Of a stretch of 38,022 nt of DNA, positions 8,111-16,589 are shown one piece after another. The DNA is from Firmicutes bacterium UBA4996. GTDB taxonomy: Bacteria > Bacillota > Limnochordia > Darwinibacteriales > Darwinibacteriaceae. A program made the translations under genes and the position numbers. The stretch lies in NCBI GenBank assembly GCA_002396805.1, contig DGYW01000058.1, positions 181,651 through 219,672 of the forward strand. Direction: 5' to 3'. Position 1 is the stretch's first letter; each line of letters begins with the position of its first letter. The notes beneath the pieces were generated by a model. That model worked only from the letters and a program-made list of their open reading frames with translations. It was not told where the DNA came from and did no database searches.

Positions 8111-10459
8111 ATGAATCAAAAGAGTCTGAGAGTATTAGAATGGTCCAAGGTGCGCGAGCAAGTGGCGGCTAAGGCCAGTTTTTCTTTGAGCCGGGAAGCT
8201 GTAGAGGGGCTTTCTCCAAGCACCAAGCTTGATGAAGTTGTGCATCAGCTTACCTTAACTAGTGAGGCTTTGCGCCTTTTGTGGAAACATGGTGAGGCAC
8301 CCTTTGGGGGAGCCAGCGATATTCGGGGAGTTATGAGTAAGGTGCGTATTGGTGGCATTTTGGATCCTGATCAACTATTGCCTATTGGAGATATGCTGTA
8401 TTGCAGTGCGCAGTTGCAAAGGTATCTCGTGGAAGAAGAGGGACCCATCGCTGACTTGGGCGCTTCTCTAGTTGCGCTCCCAGAATTGAGAAGAGAAATC
8501 GAGCGCTGTATTGATCATGATGGCTATGTTAAGGATGCGGCTTCGCCAGAGCTAGGCAGGGTCCGTAGCAGAATGCGCACCCTAGCTAATCGTATTCGGG
8601 AACGTTTAGATAATCTAATCCATTCAGCCGATGTTCAGAAGATCCTACAAGATCCCATCGTAACAATCCGCAATGGTCGCTATGTGGTTCCGGTAAAGAG
8701 CGAATATCGCAGTAAGTTTCAAGGCATTGTTCATGATCAATCGGGAAGTGGAGCCACCTTATTCATGGAACCGGCCTTTGCTGTGGAGCTAAACAATGAT
8801 CTAAATGTAGCTGCTCAGGAGGAACAGGCTGAAGTTCAACGGATCCTCAAGAGGCTCAGTGGCTTAGTTGCCGAAGAAGCGGAGGCTATTCTCCTTAATT
8901 TAGAAACTATTACGACACTAGACAGTGTCTTCGCCAGGGCCCGTTATAGCCGAGAGATTAATGGTGTCGAGCCTATAATGAACGACCAAGGTGTAATCAA
9001 AATTCGACAGGCCAGGCATCCTCTCTTGACAGGTAATGTAGTGCCTATTGACGTTTGGCTGGGCGAGGAGTTTCATGTTCTGGTTATTACCGGACCTAAC
9101 ACTGGTGGAAAGACAGTTACGCTAAAAACGGTGGGTCTCTTTTCGGTTATGGCCCAGGCAGGTTTACATATTCCAGCTTCGCCAGGTTCAGAGCTCGCTG
9201 TGTTTCAAGGCATTTATGCTGATATTGGCGATGAACAGAGTATTGAGCAAAGCTTGAGTACGTTTTCTTCCCATATGACCACTATCGTGGGTATCCTAGA
9301 ACAGTTAAAGGAGAACTCCCTAGTACTCTTAGATGAGCTAGGGGCGGGGACAGATCCCACGGAGGGAGCAGCATTAGCCACAGCAATCTTGGAGTATTTA
9401 CGTAGTCGACGTATTCATACCATCGCTACCACTCATTATTCAGACTTGAAAAGCTATGCCTACACCCACGAGGGTGTAGAAAACGCTAGCGTAGAGTTTG
9501 ACTTGAAAACTCTACGGCCCACCTATCGGCTTTCGATTGGCATTCCAGGTAAAAGTAATGCATTTGCCATTTCGCGTCGACTCGGTCTGCAAGAACATAT
9601 TGTTAATAAAGCCCAGTCCCTTTTGTCCGCTGGGCATGTACAGGTAGAGGACATTATTGGAGAGATGGAAGCTAATCGTCGCCAGGCGGAACAAGATCGC
9701 CTGAGTGGAGAGCTTTTTCGTCAGGAGTACAAGGAGCTTAAAGCTAAGTACGAGAACTCACTTAAAGATCTTGAAGAACGAAAAGCTACAATTTTGGATG
9801 AAGCTCGTTTAGAGGCTCAAGAAATGCTTAGTGAAACCCACAATGAGCTAAATCGAATTTTAGGTGAAGTGCGTCGTCTGGGTCGAGAAGAGCTAGAGGC
9901 GAGCGTAAAGGACTACCGGGAGCAAATCTCGTCTCGGAGTGAGACTCTGGGCAAACTCAAGCAGCCTAAGCCCAAAGTGTCCGGTCCGGCCAATTTGAAA
10001 CCAGGGGAAGAAGTCCGGATCACGAGTCTGCGCCAAACCGGCTTTGTTCTAGAACCACCTTCAACTAGTGGAGAAGTTCAGGTACAGGCTGGGATTATGA
10101 AGATCACGGTGAAAGTAGAAGATCTAGAACGGGTAGATACACCGCTCACTCCTGAGTTGCGTAAGACTGGAGGGGCCAGTAGGGCCCATTTGTCCAAAAG
10201 TAGCAACATTCGTAGCGAAATCGATTTACGGGGAAAGACAGTGGAAGAAGGTCTTACCTTGGTTGATAAGTATTTAGATGATGCTTTTTTGTCTTCGCTG
10301 ACCAGGGTCCGCATCATCCACGGAAAGGGAACTGGTGCTTTGGGAGACGCCATCCAAGACTTTCTTAGTTCGCATCCTCATGTACAAAGTGCCCGCTATG
10401 GCCATCCAAATGAAGGAGGTCATGGGGTCACTGTAGTGGATCTTCATTTACCGACTTAA
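8111..10459 (+). CDS. mutS2: Endonuclease MutS2
   Basis: MutS2 is a MutS paralogue without the mismatch-recognition domain; in Firmicutes it acts on branched DNA and collided ribosomes rather than in mismatch repair. The 782-residue protein has an N-terminal clamp/lever region, the ATPase with Walker A GPNTGGKT near residues 327-334 and Walker B LVLLDELGAGTDPTEG, a long charged coiled coil (about 520-630), and a C-terminal Smr nuclease domain starting at SEIDLRGKTVEEG near 700 with the HGKGTGALG motif. ATG 8111 follows GGAGG. Bacillus subtilis has polX directly before mutS2; here a U32 gene fills that place. Confidence 0.97.
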   Translation: MNQKSLRVLEWSKVREQVAAKASFSLSREAVEGLSPSTKLDEVVHQLTLTSEALRLLWKHGEAPFGGASDIRGVMSKVRIGGILDPDQLLPIGDMLYCSAQLQRYLVEEEGPIADLGASLVALPELRREIERCIDHDGYVKDAASPELGRVRSRMRTLANRIRERLDNLIHSADVQKILQDPIVTIRNGRYVVPVKSEYRSKFQGIVHDQSGSGATLFMEPAFAVELNNDLNVAAQEEQAEVQRILKRLSGLVAEEAEAILLNLETITTLDSVFARARYSREINGVEPIMNDQGVIKIRQARHPLLTGNVVPIDVWLGEEFHVLVITGPNTGGKTVTLKTVGLFSVMAQAGLHIPASPGSELAVFQGIYADIGDEQSIEQSLSTFSSHMTTIVGILEQLKENSLVLLDELGAGTDPTEGAALATAILEYLRSRRIHTIATTHYSDLKSYAYTHEGVENASVEFDLKTLRPTYRLSIGIPGKSNAFAISRRLGLQEHIVNKAQSLLSAGHVQVEDIIGEMEANRRQAEQDRLSGELFRQEYKELKAKYENSLKDLEERKATILDEARLEAQEMLSETHNELNRILGEVRRLGREELEASVKDYREQISSRSETLGKLKQPKPKVSGPANLKPGEEVRITSLRQTGFVLEPPSTSGEVQVQAGIMKITVKVEDLERVDTPLTPELRKTGGASRAHLSKSSNIRSEIDLRGKTVEEGLTLVDKYLDDAFLSSLTRVRIIHGKGTGALGDAIQDFLSSHPHVQSARYGHPNEGGHGVTVVDLHLPT

Positions 10460-10515
10460 ATAACTTAAGAGTCGGCGAATAATATTGTATAGCCAAACGA
10501 ATTGAGGTGTAGCTG

Positions 10516-11022
10516 GTGTTAAGTTGGTCATGGTTGTGGGAAGAATGGATTCGGCCCTTACTTAGTGCAGTGGTTCTTGCCTTGTTAATAATTGTGTTTA
10601 TTGGACAATCGTTCAGAGTGGATGGAGCGTCTATGGAAAACACTTTGTATCATGGCGAACGGGTAATGGTGGATAAACTCACCTATCGATTTAGACAACC
10701 CAAGCGTGGTGAGATTATCGTATTAAATGTGCCTGGTAGTAGGTTTATTAAGCGGGTTATTGCGGTGGGCGGAGACGTTATCCAGGAGCGTAATGGTATT
10801 GTGTTCGTTAATGGGTCTCCTGTTGACGAACCTTATGTTGATAACAAAACCAACATGTCTTGGGGTCCTATCTTAGTACCTGAGGATCACGTTTGGGTCA
10901 TGGGAGACAACCGACCGAGGAGTGATGATAGTCGAGGAACGGTTGGTTTTCTGCCAGTCAAGAATATAGTGGGGCGGGCCATATTTCGATATTGGCCAGC
11001 GACCAGAGTAGGTGTACTGTAG
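10516..11022 (+). CDS. lepB: Signal peptidase I
   Basis: Membrane-bound serine protease that removes signal peptides from exported proteins. The 168-residue protein is of the short Gram-positive type with one N-terminal membrane helix (residues 13-31). The catalytic Ser39 lies in DGASMENTL and the general-base Lys79 in SRFIKRVIAVGGD. The C-terminal box MGDNRPRSDDSR is also present. GTG 10516 follows GAGGTG. A 56-base gap separates it from mutS2, and a terminator follows, so it closes the upstream gene block. Confidence 0.95.
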   Translation: MLSWSWLWEEWIRPLLSAVVLALLIIVFIGQSFRVDGASMENTLYHGERVMVDKLTYRFRQPKRGEIIVLNVPGSRFIKRVIAVGGDVIQERNGIVFVNGSPVDEPYVDNKTNMSWGPILVPEDHVWVMGDNRPRSDDSRGTVGFLPVKNIVGRAIFRYWPATRVGVL

Positions 11023-11026
11023 ACAG

Positions 11027-11054
11027 AAAAAGGAAGCACAGAGCTTCCTTTTTT
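11027..11054. terminator. Bidirectional intrinsic terminator between lepB and the PBP gene
   Basis: AAAAAGGAAGC (11027-11037) and GCTTCCTTTTT (11043-11053) are perfect inverse complements around a 5-base loop. The T run serves lepB on the plus strand and the A run serves the convergent penicillin-binding protein gene on the minus strand. Confidence 0.88.
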
Positions 11055-11077
11055 GTGTGCGTATTTACTAGCGTGGC

Positions 11078-13111
11078 TTAGCGCAAGAACGGTAGGCTCT
11101 GCCACCAAGGTCTAGAACAGCGAGGGGAGTATTCTGTTGGTTCAGTACCCTTAATGAAGATCTCACGGCGAGTCTCCTCGGCAGGTAAGTTGCAGTCATC
11201 CTTCACCAAAAGACCTGTCTTAGTATCGATTAGGACTCCTTCTACTAATCCAGTTGGCTTCGGGAAGTCCCGAATTGGGATATTCTTTAGAGCTTCCCGC
11301 ATAAAATTACCCCAAATGGTGGCTGCATTCCAAGAGCCGTAGCGTACCCCTTGATACACCATGCGCTGGGGAGTGTCTTCACCAAACCAGACCACGCTGA
11401 CTAAATCAGGCGTATAGCCCACAAACCAGGCATCTTGATAGTCGGAGTGGGTACCTGTTTTGCCGGCCGCAGGCCTGCCTATGTTGGCGTTCTTACCTGT
11501 ACCTCGTTCAATCACCCCTCGCAAAAGGTCCGTCATCAGGTAGCTTGTTTGTTCACTAAGAACTACTTCTTGCACAATTTGGTGTTGTTCTAGAATCGTT
11601 CCATTAGAATCGGTAACTCGCAAGATCGACACCGGCTTGGTCTTAATACCTTGATTTGCCAAAACAGCGTAGGCACTAGCTAATTCTAAAGGCGAGACCC
11701 CTTTGGTCATGCCACCTAGAGCCAGGGGAGCCAAGGCCATGTCGTTGACGCGTCCTTGTTCCACAAAGGTTGTAATGCCCATCTTCTTGCCGTAATCAAT
11801 AACTGTTTTAGGTCCGATCTGTTGCACGACTTGTGCTGCAATGACGTTTAAAGAGTCTTCGATGGCTTCCCGTACCGTAACCTCACCAGCGAAGGTCTCG
11901 TAATAGTTTTGTGGTCTCCAAACCTGGCCATCTGCCAGTACAAAATCGGTGGGTTCATCCATGTAGACATGGGCGGCTGTTATTCCATTGTCAATGGCTG
12001 CTGTGTATGGAAACACCTTAATGGCTGAACCAGGTGAGCGCAAGGCCTGCACACTACGGTTGAAACGGTCTTCGCCACGGCCACCGACCATCACCCGAAT
12101 TTCGCCTGTTTGTGGCACTAAGGCGAGAACTGCACCTTGGGGCTGAGTTAAGGGCCCTTGATGGCTCTTGTTAACAGGCAAACCTTGGAGCAAAGCCTTC
12201 TCTGCCGCCTTTTGCATATCCAAATCTAGGGTGGTGTACACCCGGAGTCCACCGCCAAAGGCAGCGGCTTCACCGTAGGTCTCAATTAACTGCTGTGTGA
12301 TGTAGTCTACAAAATATCGAGCTTCAACAACACGTTCTTTCCGTTCCGCTAAGTTAAGAGGTTCTGCCTTGGCCTCCGCAGCTTCCGCTGGGGTAAGGTA
12401 ACCCACTGCCTCCATACGACTGAGCACAAAATTGCGTCTGTCCACTGCTATATCAGGATTAACAAAGGGTGAGTAGCGCGTGGGCCAGCGGATCACTCCT
12501 GCAATAAGGGCCGCTTCGCTCACTGTAAGGTCTTTGGCGGCTTTCCCAAAGAAGGTACGCGCCCCCGCTTCAATGCCATAAGCGCCATGATTTAAGTAGA
12601 ATACATTAAGATATGCTTCTAAGATTTCTTCTTTAGAATATTTCCTTTCGATCTGCACCGCCCAGAGAAATTCTTCGAGTTTGCGCATGATGGTTTTTTT
12701 CTGGGTCAAGAACTCGTTGCGGGCCAACTGCATGGTAATAGTGCCACCACCTTGGCTAAATGACCAATTTTTTATGTTCACTAAAATCGCTCGGCCAAAG
12801 GCGATAAAATTGATGCCATGGTGGTTGTAAAACTGATCGTCCTCAATGGCTACAACTGCGTTTTTTACATGATCCGGCAACTCCGTTATGTCCACGGGCA
12901 CTCGGTTTTCTTTATAGAGATCCGTGATTAATCTACCGTTGATGTCATAGATGTAAGTAGAGAAGTCTTGCTGAATATTGACTTGATCCAAGCTAGGGGC
13001 ACTTTTTAAGTAGGCGGAAAAAACACCTACAGAAGCTCCTAGGATGGTGGAACCTAAAACAACTAATAGATAAATCCAGATTGTTCTTTTCTTATGACTT
13101 GCTTTTGCCAC
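11078..13111 (-). CDS. Class A penicillin-binding protein (transglycosylase/transpeptidase)
   Basis: Bifunctional peptidoglycan synthase of the PBP1 type, anchored in the membrane and active outside it. The 677-residue protein has a short cytoplasmic basic tail, a membrane helix (RTIWIYLLVVLGSTILGA), the glycosyltransferase domain (catalytic Glu in AIEDDQFYNHHG; GGGTITMQLARN; LEAYLNVFYLNHGAYG) and the transpeptidase domain with SPGSAIKVF (SxxK), SLN, and KTGT. GTG at 13111 is chosen: it lies 5 bases behind GGGGGTG and downstream of an extended -10 promoter. The open frame extends 53 codons further up but across that promoter and lacks a ribosome site. No PASTA or sporulation-specific domain is seen. 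Confidence 0.95.
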   Translation of the reverse strand: MAKASHKKRTIWIYLLVVLGSTILGASVGVFSAYLKSAPSLDQVNIQQDFSTYIYDINGRLITDLYKENRVPVDITELPDHVKNAVVAIEDDQFYNHHGINFIAFGRAILVNIKNWSFSQGGGTITMQLARNEFLTQKKTIMRKLEEFLWAVQIERKYSKEEILEAYLNVFYLNHGAYGIEAGARTFFGKAAKDLTVSEAALIAGVIRWPTRYSPFVNPDIAVDRRNFVLSRMEAVGYLTPAEAAEAKAEPLNLAERKERVVEARYFVDYITQQLIETYGEAAAFGGGLRVYTTLDLDMQKAAEKALLQGLPVNKSHQGPLTQPQGAVLALVPQTGEIRVMVGGRGEDRFNRSVQALRSPGSAIKVFPYTAAIDNGITAAHVYMDEPTDFVLADGQVWRPQNYYETFAGEVTVREAIEDSLNVIAAQVVQQIGPKTVIDYGKKMGITTFVEQGRVNDMALAPLALGGMTKGVSPLELASAYAVLANQGIKTKPVSILRVTDSNGTILEQHQIVQEVVLSEQTSYLMTDLLRGVIERGTGKNANIGRPAAGKTGTHSDYQDAWFVGYTPDLVSVVWFGEDTPQRMVYQGVRYGSWNAATIWGNFMREALKNIPIRDFPKPTGLVEGVLIDTKTGLLVKDDCNLPAEETRREIFIKGTEPTEYSPRCSRPWWQSLPFLR

Positions 13112-13142
13112 AACGACACCCCCGGGGGATAATTCATTTTCT

Positions 13143-13148
13143 ATTATA
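13143..13148 (-). promoter_or_regulatory. Extended -10 promoter of the PBP gene
   Basis: Read on the minus strand the sequence is TGTTATAAT, an extended TGnTATAAT element. No good -35 hexamer lies at the usual distance, as is normal for extended -10 promoters. Transcription would start near 13136, about 25 bases before the GTG start. Confidence 0.65.
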
Positions 13149-13182
13149 ACATAGAATTCGTGAAATAGTCCTAATAACTGGG

Positions 13183-13208
13183 GTGTTCTCGTTGCATCCA
13201 AAGAACAC
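13183..13208. repeat. Inverted repeat between the divergent PBP and yunB genes
   Basis: GTGTTCT (13183-13189) and AGAACAC (13202-13208) are perfect inverse complements 12 bases apart. There is no T run, so it is not a terminator. It could be an operator or a hairpin in the yunB leader, but chance is possible. Confidence 0.35.
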
Positions 13209-13227
13209 TTGAGAGGGGGAATGTTCC

Positions 13228-13914
13228 ATGATACACTGGCAGTGGAATAAACGACCAACATGGCGAACATACCTAGGACTAGTATTGTTAATTCTTGTCT
13301 TATTTTCTGTGTTGACTCTGATGGTTGTGGAAAGACGTTTAGCGCCCGTGCTCCATGCTTGGGCTCAGACCAGAGCCATGTCTCTTGCCACCAGAGCTAT
13401 TAATGTGGCCGTAGAGGAAATGATGGCTGTGAGTTTAAGCAGTACGAACATGGCCTACTTACTACGAGATGGTGAGGGTAACTTACAAGGCGTTCAGTAC
13501 GACATGGGTGAGGTCAATCGAGTTAGCAGTCAGGCTACCCACAAAATTCTGCAAACCTTGAATAATATGGGGGAAGAGGTTTTTCCCATTCCCCTAGGAC
13601 AACTGACTGGTTTTGACTTCTTGGCATCCTGGGGACCAGGCATACCGGTCCGCATGATTCCTGTCGGTGGCTTGACCACTACTCCTGTGGCCAGTTTTGA
13701 GAGTGCCGGGATCAACCAGACTTGGCATCGTCTTCTTTTGGACATCACAGTGAGCATGCGCATTGTTGTACCCTTGATGTCTGAAGAAATCTTAGTTTCA
13801 ACCCAAGTGCCCATCGTGGAAGAAGTATTCATTGGTTCTGTGCCAACTTGGTACTTTGCTTCACGGGATGGTTTTAGTTTAAGTGACGGACGGTTGGAGT
13901 TTCCGTTAAAGTGA
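13228..13914 (+). CDS. yunB: Sporulation protein YunB
   Basis: YunB is a membrane-anchored protein needed for normal endospore formation and made in the mother cell under SigE in Bacillus subtilis; its biochemical role is unknown. The 228-residue protein has one N-terminal membrane helix (about residues 15-34), then the family-typical ERRLAPVLHAWAQTRAMSLATRAINVAVEE segment split over residues 36-65, and the middle VNRVSSQATHKILQTL. The C-terminal half carries the LLLDITVSMRIVVPL and VSTQVPIVEEVFIG strands seen in the family. ATG 13228 follows GAGAGGGGGA. A possible SigE -10 (CATAGAAT, 13150-13157) is too weak to call. The next gene follows after only 9 bases. Confidence 0.85.
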   Translation: MIHWQWNKRPTWRTYLGLVLLILVLFSVLTLMVVERRLAPVLHAWAQTRAMSLATRAINVAVEEMMAVSLSSTNMAYLLRDGEGNLQGVQYDMGEVNRVSSQATHKILQTLNNMGEEVFPIPLGQLTGFDFLASWGPGIPVRMIPVGGLTTTPVASFESAGINQTWHRLLLDITVSMRIVVPLMSEEILVSTQVPIVEEVFIGSVPTWYFASRDGFSLSDGRLEFPLK

Positions 13915-13923
13915 GGATGGAGT

Positions 13924-14715
13924 ATGTCCCGTTATAATCATCGTGTATTAGAGAAAAAATGGCGTGCAATTTGGGCGGAAGAGGAACCAGGTCAAGGTGT
14001 AACCACCGCTTGCACAGTTTATATTCCTACAGAGAGTGTGCAACTAGACCTAGAGAACCTCAGGCTACTTGTGCTCGCTGATTTTTTTGGTTACTGTGAA
14101 AGTGGTTTTCAACCTTTGATCTTTTGGATAGGGGCGGGGGAGCGGCAGCACTCCGAGGCAAAAAATTTGGGTATGCGGCTGTCCTCCTACTCGGAACTGG
14201 TAGCCCCCTGCGATTTAGCGATTTTACCGCGAGATTTCACATTTCTCGCGCCGGATTTAGACAGTACTAACAAGTTACTTTGCGGGCGGTTCTGGGGGCA
14301 GACTCCTGTTTTGGAACTATTACCCGACTTTGGTCTGGACGCCTTGCGGGTCTTCTTTCTGTATCAAGGCCCTCCAACTAGAGATTATGAATTGAACTGG
14401 AACAACCTAGCTGGAGCTTATCGTTTTTTACAGAAAATTTGGAGGTTGGGTCAAGCACTGCACCACAATCAACAATCTGGGGACAAGGAATCATTACGAA
14501 CGTTGCAACTTCAGGTGAGTCAGCGTCTTAAAAAGAAAAAACCCCACACGGCTCTGGCGGCCATCATGGAGTTTTTAAGGGACAGAACGACCCTAAGTGT
14601 TGGGGAGCTGGTCTCAATTGCTAGCTTGCTGCGGCCTTATGCTCCTTTTCTAGCTACGGAACTACTTTCCCGTGTGTCGGCGCTCCAAAATGATAATGGC
14701 GGGAATCGTAACTAG
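13924..14715 (+). CDS. Leucyl-tRNA synthetase-like protein lacking catalytic signatures
   Basis: This 263-residue protein resembles a strongly reduced LeuRS (about 800 residues normally). Residues 4-20 (YNHRVLEKKWRAIWAEE) match the LeuRS N-terminus. Residues 136-175 (FGLDALRVFFLYQGP, then GAYRFLQKIWRL) match the segment just after KMSKS. Residues 205-250 (TALAAIMEFL, LLRPYAPFLATELL) match the anticodon-binding helical domain. The HIGH signature is missing, with VYIPTESVQLDLENL in its place; KLLCG replaces KMSKS; and the editing and zinc domains are absent. A true synthetase role is thus unlikely. The frame is intact, has a GGATGGAG ribosome site, and starts 9 bases after yunB, which argues for a maintained gene. 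Its last 54 bases overlap lgt on the other strand. A tRNA-binding or regulatory role is only inference. Confidence 0.68.
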   Translation: MSRYNHRVLEKKWRAIWAEEEPGQGVTTACTVYIPTESVQLDLENLRLLVLADFFGYCESGFQPLIFWIGAGERQHSEAKNLGMRLSSYSELVAPCDLAILPRDFTFLAPDLDSTNKLLCGRFWGQTPVLELLPDFGLDALRVFFLYQGPPTRDYELNWNNLAGAYRFLQKIWRLGQALHHNQQSGDKESLRTLQLQVSQRLKKKKPHTALAAIMEFLRDRTTLSVGELVSIASLLRPYAPFLATELLSRVSALQNDNGGNRN

Positions 14716-15396
14716 ACAGATGCCCAGGGCCAAAATTTGGCTTAACACGAAGGGACCGTAGAGTTGGCTATGCTGCCGGATGAAATCCAAGAAAAAACGG
14801 ACCACCGAGTGGGCTAAGAGTGTCCGAAGAAAAGCATAACCGGGATAGCGTGGATTTTTGGCCCATTTCCAAGCAAATGGTAAGATGATTATGGAGGCCA
14901 AGACTTCATACAGTTGGCTGGGATGTACCGGTACAGGTGTATCAGGAAACTTGACCGCCCAAGGCAAGTTGGTGGGAGGACCGTATAGCTCCCCACTGAG
15001 GAAATTTCCAAGGCGAATAAAGATATGGCCCATGGGTAGAACAGGTGCGGCTAGATCCGCAAGGCGCCAATAATTGAGCCGATGTTTGCGGACAAATACT
15101 ACTCCCACAAGCATAATGGCCATAATAGCTCCGTGAGAAGCCATGCCACCCCGGGAGAAGATCTCCAGGGGGTTTTCCAGGAAGTAGCGCCAGTAAGGAA
15201 GGATTGCCCCTAAGCGGCTGCCAATTAAACCAAAGAACGCCCCAAGAAAGAAGAGATCGTCGATTGTCTTGGTGTTAAATCCATGCAGTTTGCTAAAATA
15301 GTGTACGATAAAGTAGGCCCCTAAAAAGGTTGCGGCCATGAGTATTCCGTACCAATAAATATCTATTGAACCAATACTAAACGCGATAGGGTGCAC
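14662..15396 (-). CDS. lgt: Phosphatidylglycerol-prolipoprotein diacylglyceryl transferase
   Basis: Lgt attaches diacylglycerol from phosphatidylglycerol to the lipobox cysteine of prolipoproteins at the cytoplasmic membrane. The 244-residue protein has about seven hydrophobic segments and the signatures GGMASHGAIM (with the functional His) and IFIRLGNFLSGELYG (the Lgt Arg-Gly-Asn-Phe box), plus HPSQLYE. GTG 15396 follows GAGGTG six bases upstream. The 3' end overlaps the convergent LeuRS-like gene by 54 bases. It is divergent from murG. Confidence 0.95.
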   Translation of the reverse strand: MHPIAFSIGSIDIYWYGILMAATFLGAYFIVHYFSKLHGFNTKTIDDLFFLGAFFGLIGSRLGAILPYWRYFLENPLEIFSRGGMASHGAIMAIMLVGVVFVRKHRLNYWRLADLAAPVLPMGHIFIRLGNFLSGELYGPPTNLPWAVKFPDTPVPVHPSQLYEVLASIIILPFAWKWAKNPRYPGYAFLRTLLAHSVVRFFLDFIRQHSQLYGPFVLSQILALGICLVTIPAIIILERRHTGK

Positions 15397-15488
15397 TCAA
15401 ATCACCTCGGACTTTCATTTACTCGTTTTCTCTGAGCTTATTCCACCTATGGAGGAAAATACCTGCTCATGGCGGGAGGGTTTATTTA

Positions 15489-16544
15489 ATGAAAAAGATA
15501 GTTTTAACTGGCGGTGGCACTGCAGGTCATGTTACACCAAATTTTGCCTTGGTACCTCATTTGCAGCAAGCTGGTTGGGAAATCCATTATATTGGAACGC
15601 ATGACGGGATTGAACGTACTCTCGTAGGTACTCAGTTGCCCTACTACGCTATTAGTGCCGGAAAATTCAGGCGCTACTTCGATTTGAAGAATTTCAGCGA
15701 CCCCTTTCGGGTGCTCAAGGGAGTCTTTGATGCCGCTAGTATTTTGAGAAAAATACGGCCTCAGGTGGTTTTCAGCAAGGGAGGCTTTGTGACCGTCCCT
15801 GTGACCATCGCTGCTTGGTTTTTGGGTATCCCGGTCGTCTTGCACGAGTCGGATTTAACGCCTGGTTTGGCAAATCGTCTAAGCCTACCATTCGCGAAGC
15901 GGCTATGCTTGACATTTCCCGACTCATTAAATCATGTGAAGGAAAAAGCCATTGTCACTGGTACACCTATTCGACCAGAACTCTTCCAAGGTTCTAGAGA
16001 ACGGGGTTTACAGTTTTGTAAGTTTTCCCAAAACTATCCCACCTTGCTGATCATGGGAGGAAGCCTAGGATCGGCTATCTTGAATCAGACCATTCGTGAC
16101 AACCTGCGGATCCTTGTCTCTCAGTATCAGGTAATTCACCTCTGTGGTAAGGGCAACTTGGATCCTCAAATCAAAAACCCCCGCTATTGTCAGCTGGAGT
16201 ATGCCCAAGAAGAATTACCCGATCTTTTTGCAGCGGCCGATTTCGTTATTTCTCGGGCCGGGGCCAACTCAATCTTTGAGCTTGTAGCCTTGACTAAACC
16301 TAATATTTTAGTACCCCTATCTAGGCAAGCTAGTAGGGGGGATCAGATTCTGAACGCTGAGTCTTTTGCTAGGCAGGGATTCAGTTTAGTGATTCAAGAA
16401 GAAGAACTCACTGTGGATGAACTGCTCCATCAGTTAACCGATTTAGCAACTAATCGAGAGAAGTTTGTGGAGGCTATGAGATCCTCGAAAATAGGTGATG
16501 GGACTCATAATGTGCTGGAGATAATAGAAGAAGCTGCCCGCTAA
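15489..16544 (+). CDS. murG: Lipid II synthase, UDP-GlcNAc transferase MurG (clostridial type)
   Basis: MurG transfers GlcNAc from UDP-GlcNAc to lipid I, giving lipid II, at the inner face of the membrane. The 351-residue protein starts KKIVLTGGGTAGHVTPN (the glycine-rich G loop), has SKGGFVTVPVTIAA and HESDLTPGLANR (acceptor side), and in the second domain LLIMGGSLGSAILN, ISRAGANSIFELVAL and SRGDQILNAESF for UDP-GlcNAc binding. The IGTHDGIERTLV and SAGKFRRYFDLKNFSDPFRV segments resemble the variant found in clostridia as a stand-alone gene rather than in the division cluster. ATG 15489 follows GGGAGGG. It is a single-gene unit ending in a terminator. Confidence 0.93.
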   Translation: MKKIVLTGGGTAGHVTPNFALVPHLQQAGWEIHYIGTHDGIERTLVGTQLPYYAISAGKFRRYFDLKNFSDPFRVLKGVFDAASILRKIRPQVVFSKGGFVTVPVTIAAWFLGIPVVLHESDLTPGLANRLSLPFAKRLCLTFPDSLNHVKEKAIVTGTPIRPELFQGSRERGLQFCKFSQNYPTLLIMGGSLGSAILNQTIRDNLRILVSQYQVIHLCGKGNLDPQIKNPRYCQLEYAQEELPDLFAAADFVISRAGANSIFELVALTKPNILVPLSRQASRGDQILNAESFARQGFSLVIQEEELTVDELLHQLTDLATNREKFVEAMRSSKIGDGTHNVLEIIEEAAR

Positions 16545-16552
16545 AGCAGTTA

Positions 16553-16589
16553 AAAAATACGGTGCCCTCTCAGAAGGCACCGCTTTTTT
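16553..16589. terminator. Bidirectional terminator between murG and superoxide reductase
   Basis: CGGTGCC (16560-16566) pairs with GGCACCG (16576-16582) around a 9-base loop. CTTTTTT follows on the plus strand, and an A run before the hairpin serves the convergent minus-strand gene. The T run reaches into the stop codon of the superoxide reductase gene. Confidence 0.9.

Noticed and set aside
13112..13270. 53-residue N-terminal extension of the class A PBP
   Set aside because: It would span the extended -10 promoter and overlap the start of yunB; the GTG at 13111 has a ribosome site and puts the membrane anchor close to the N-terminus.
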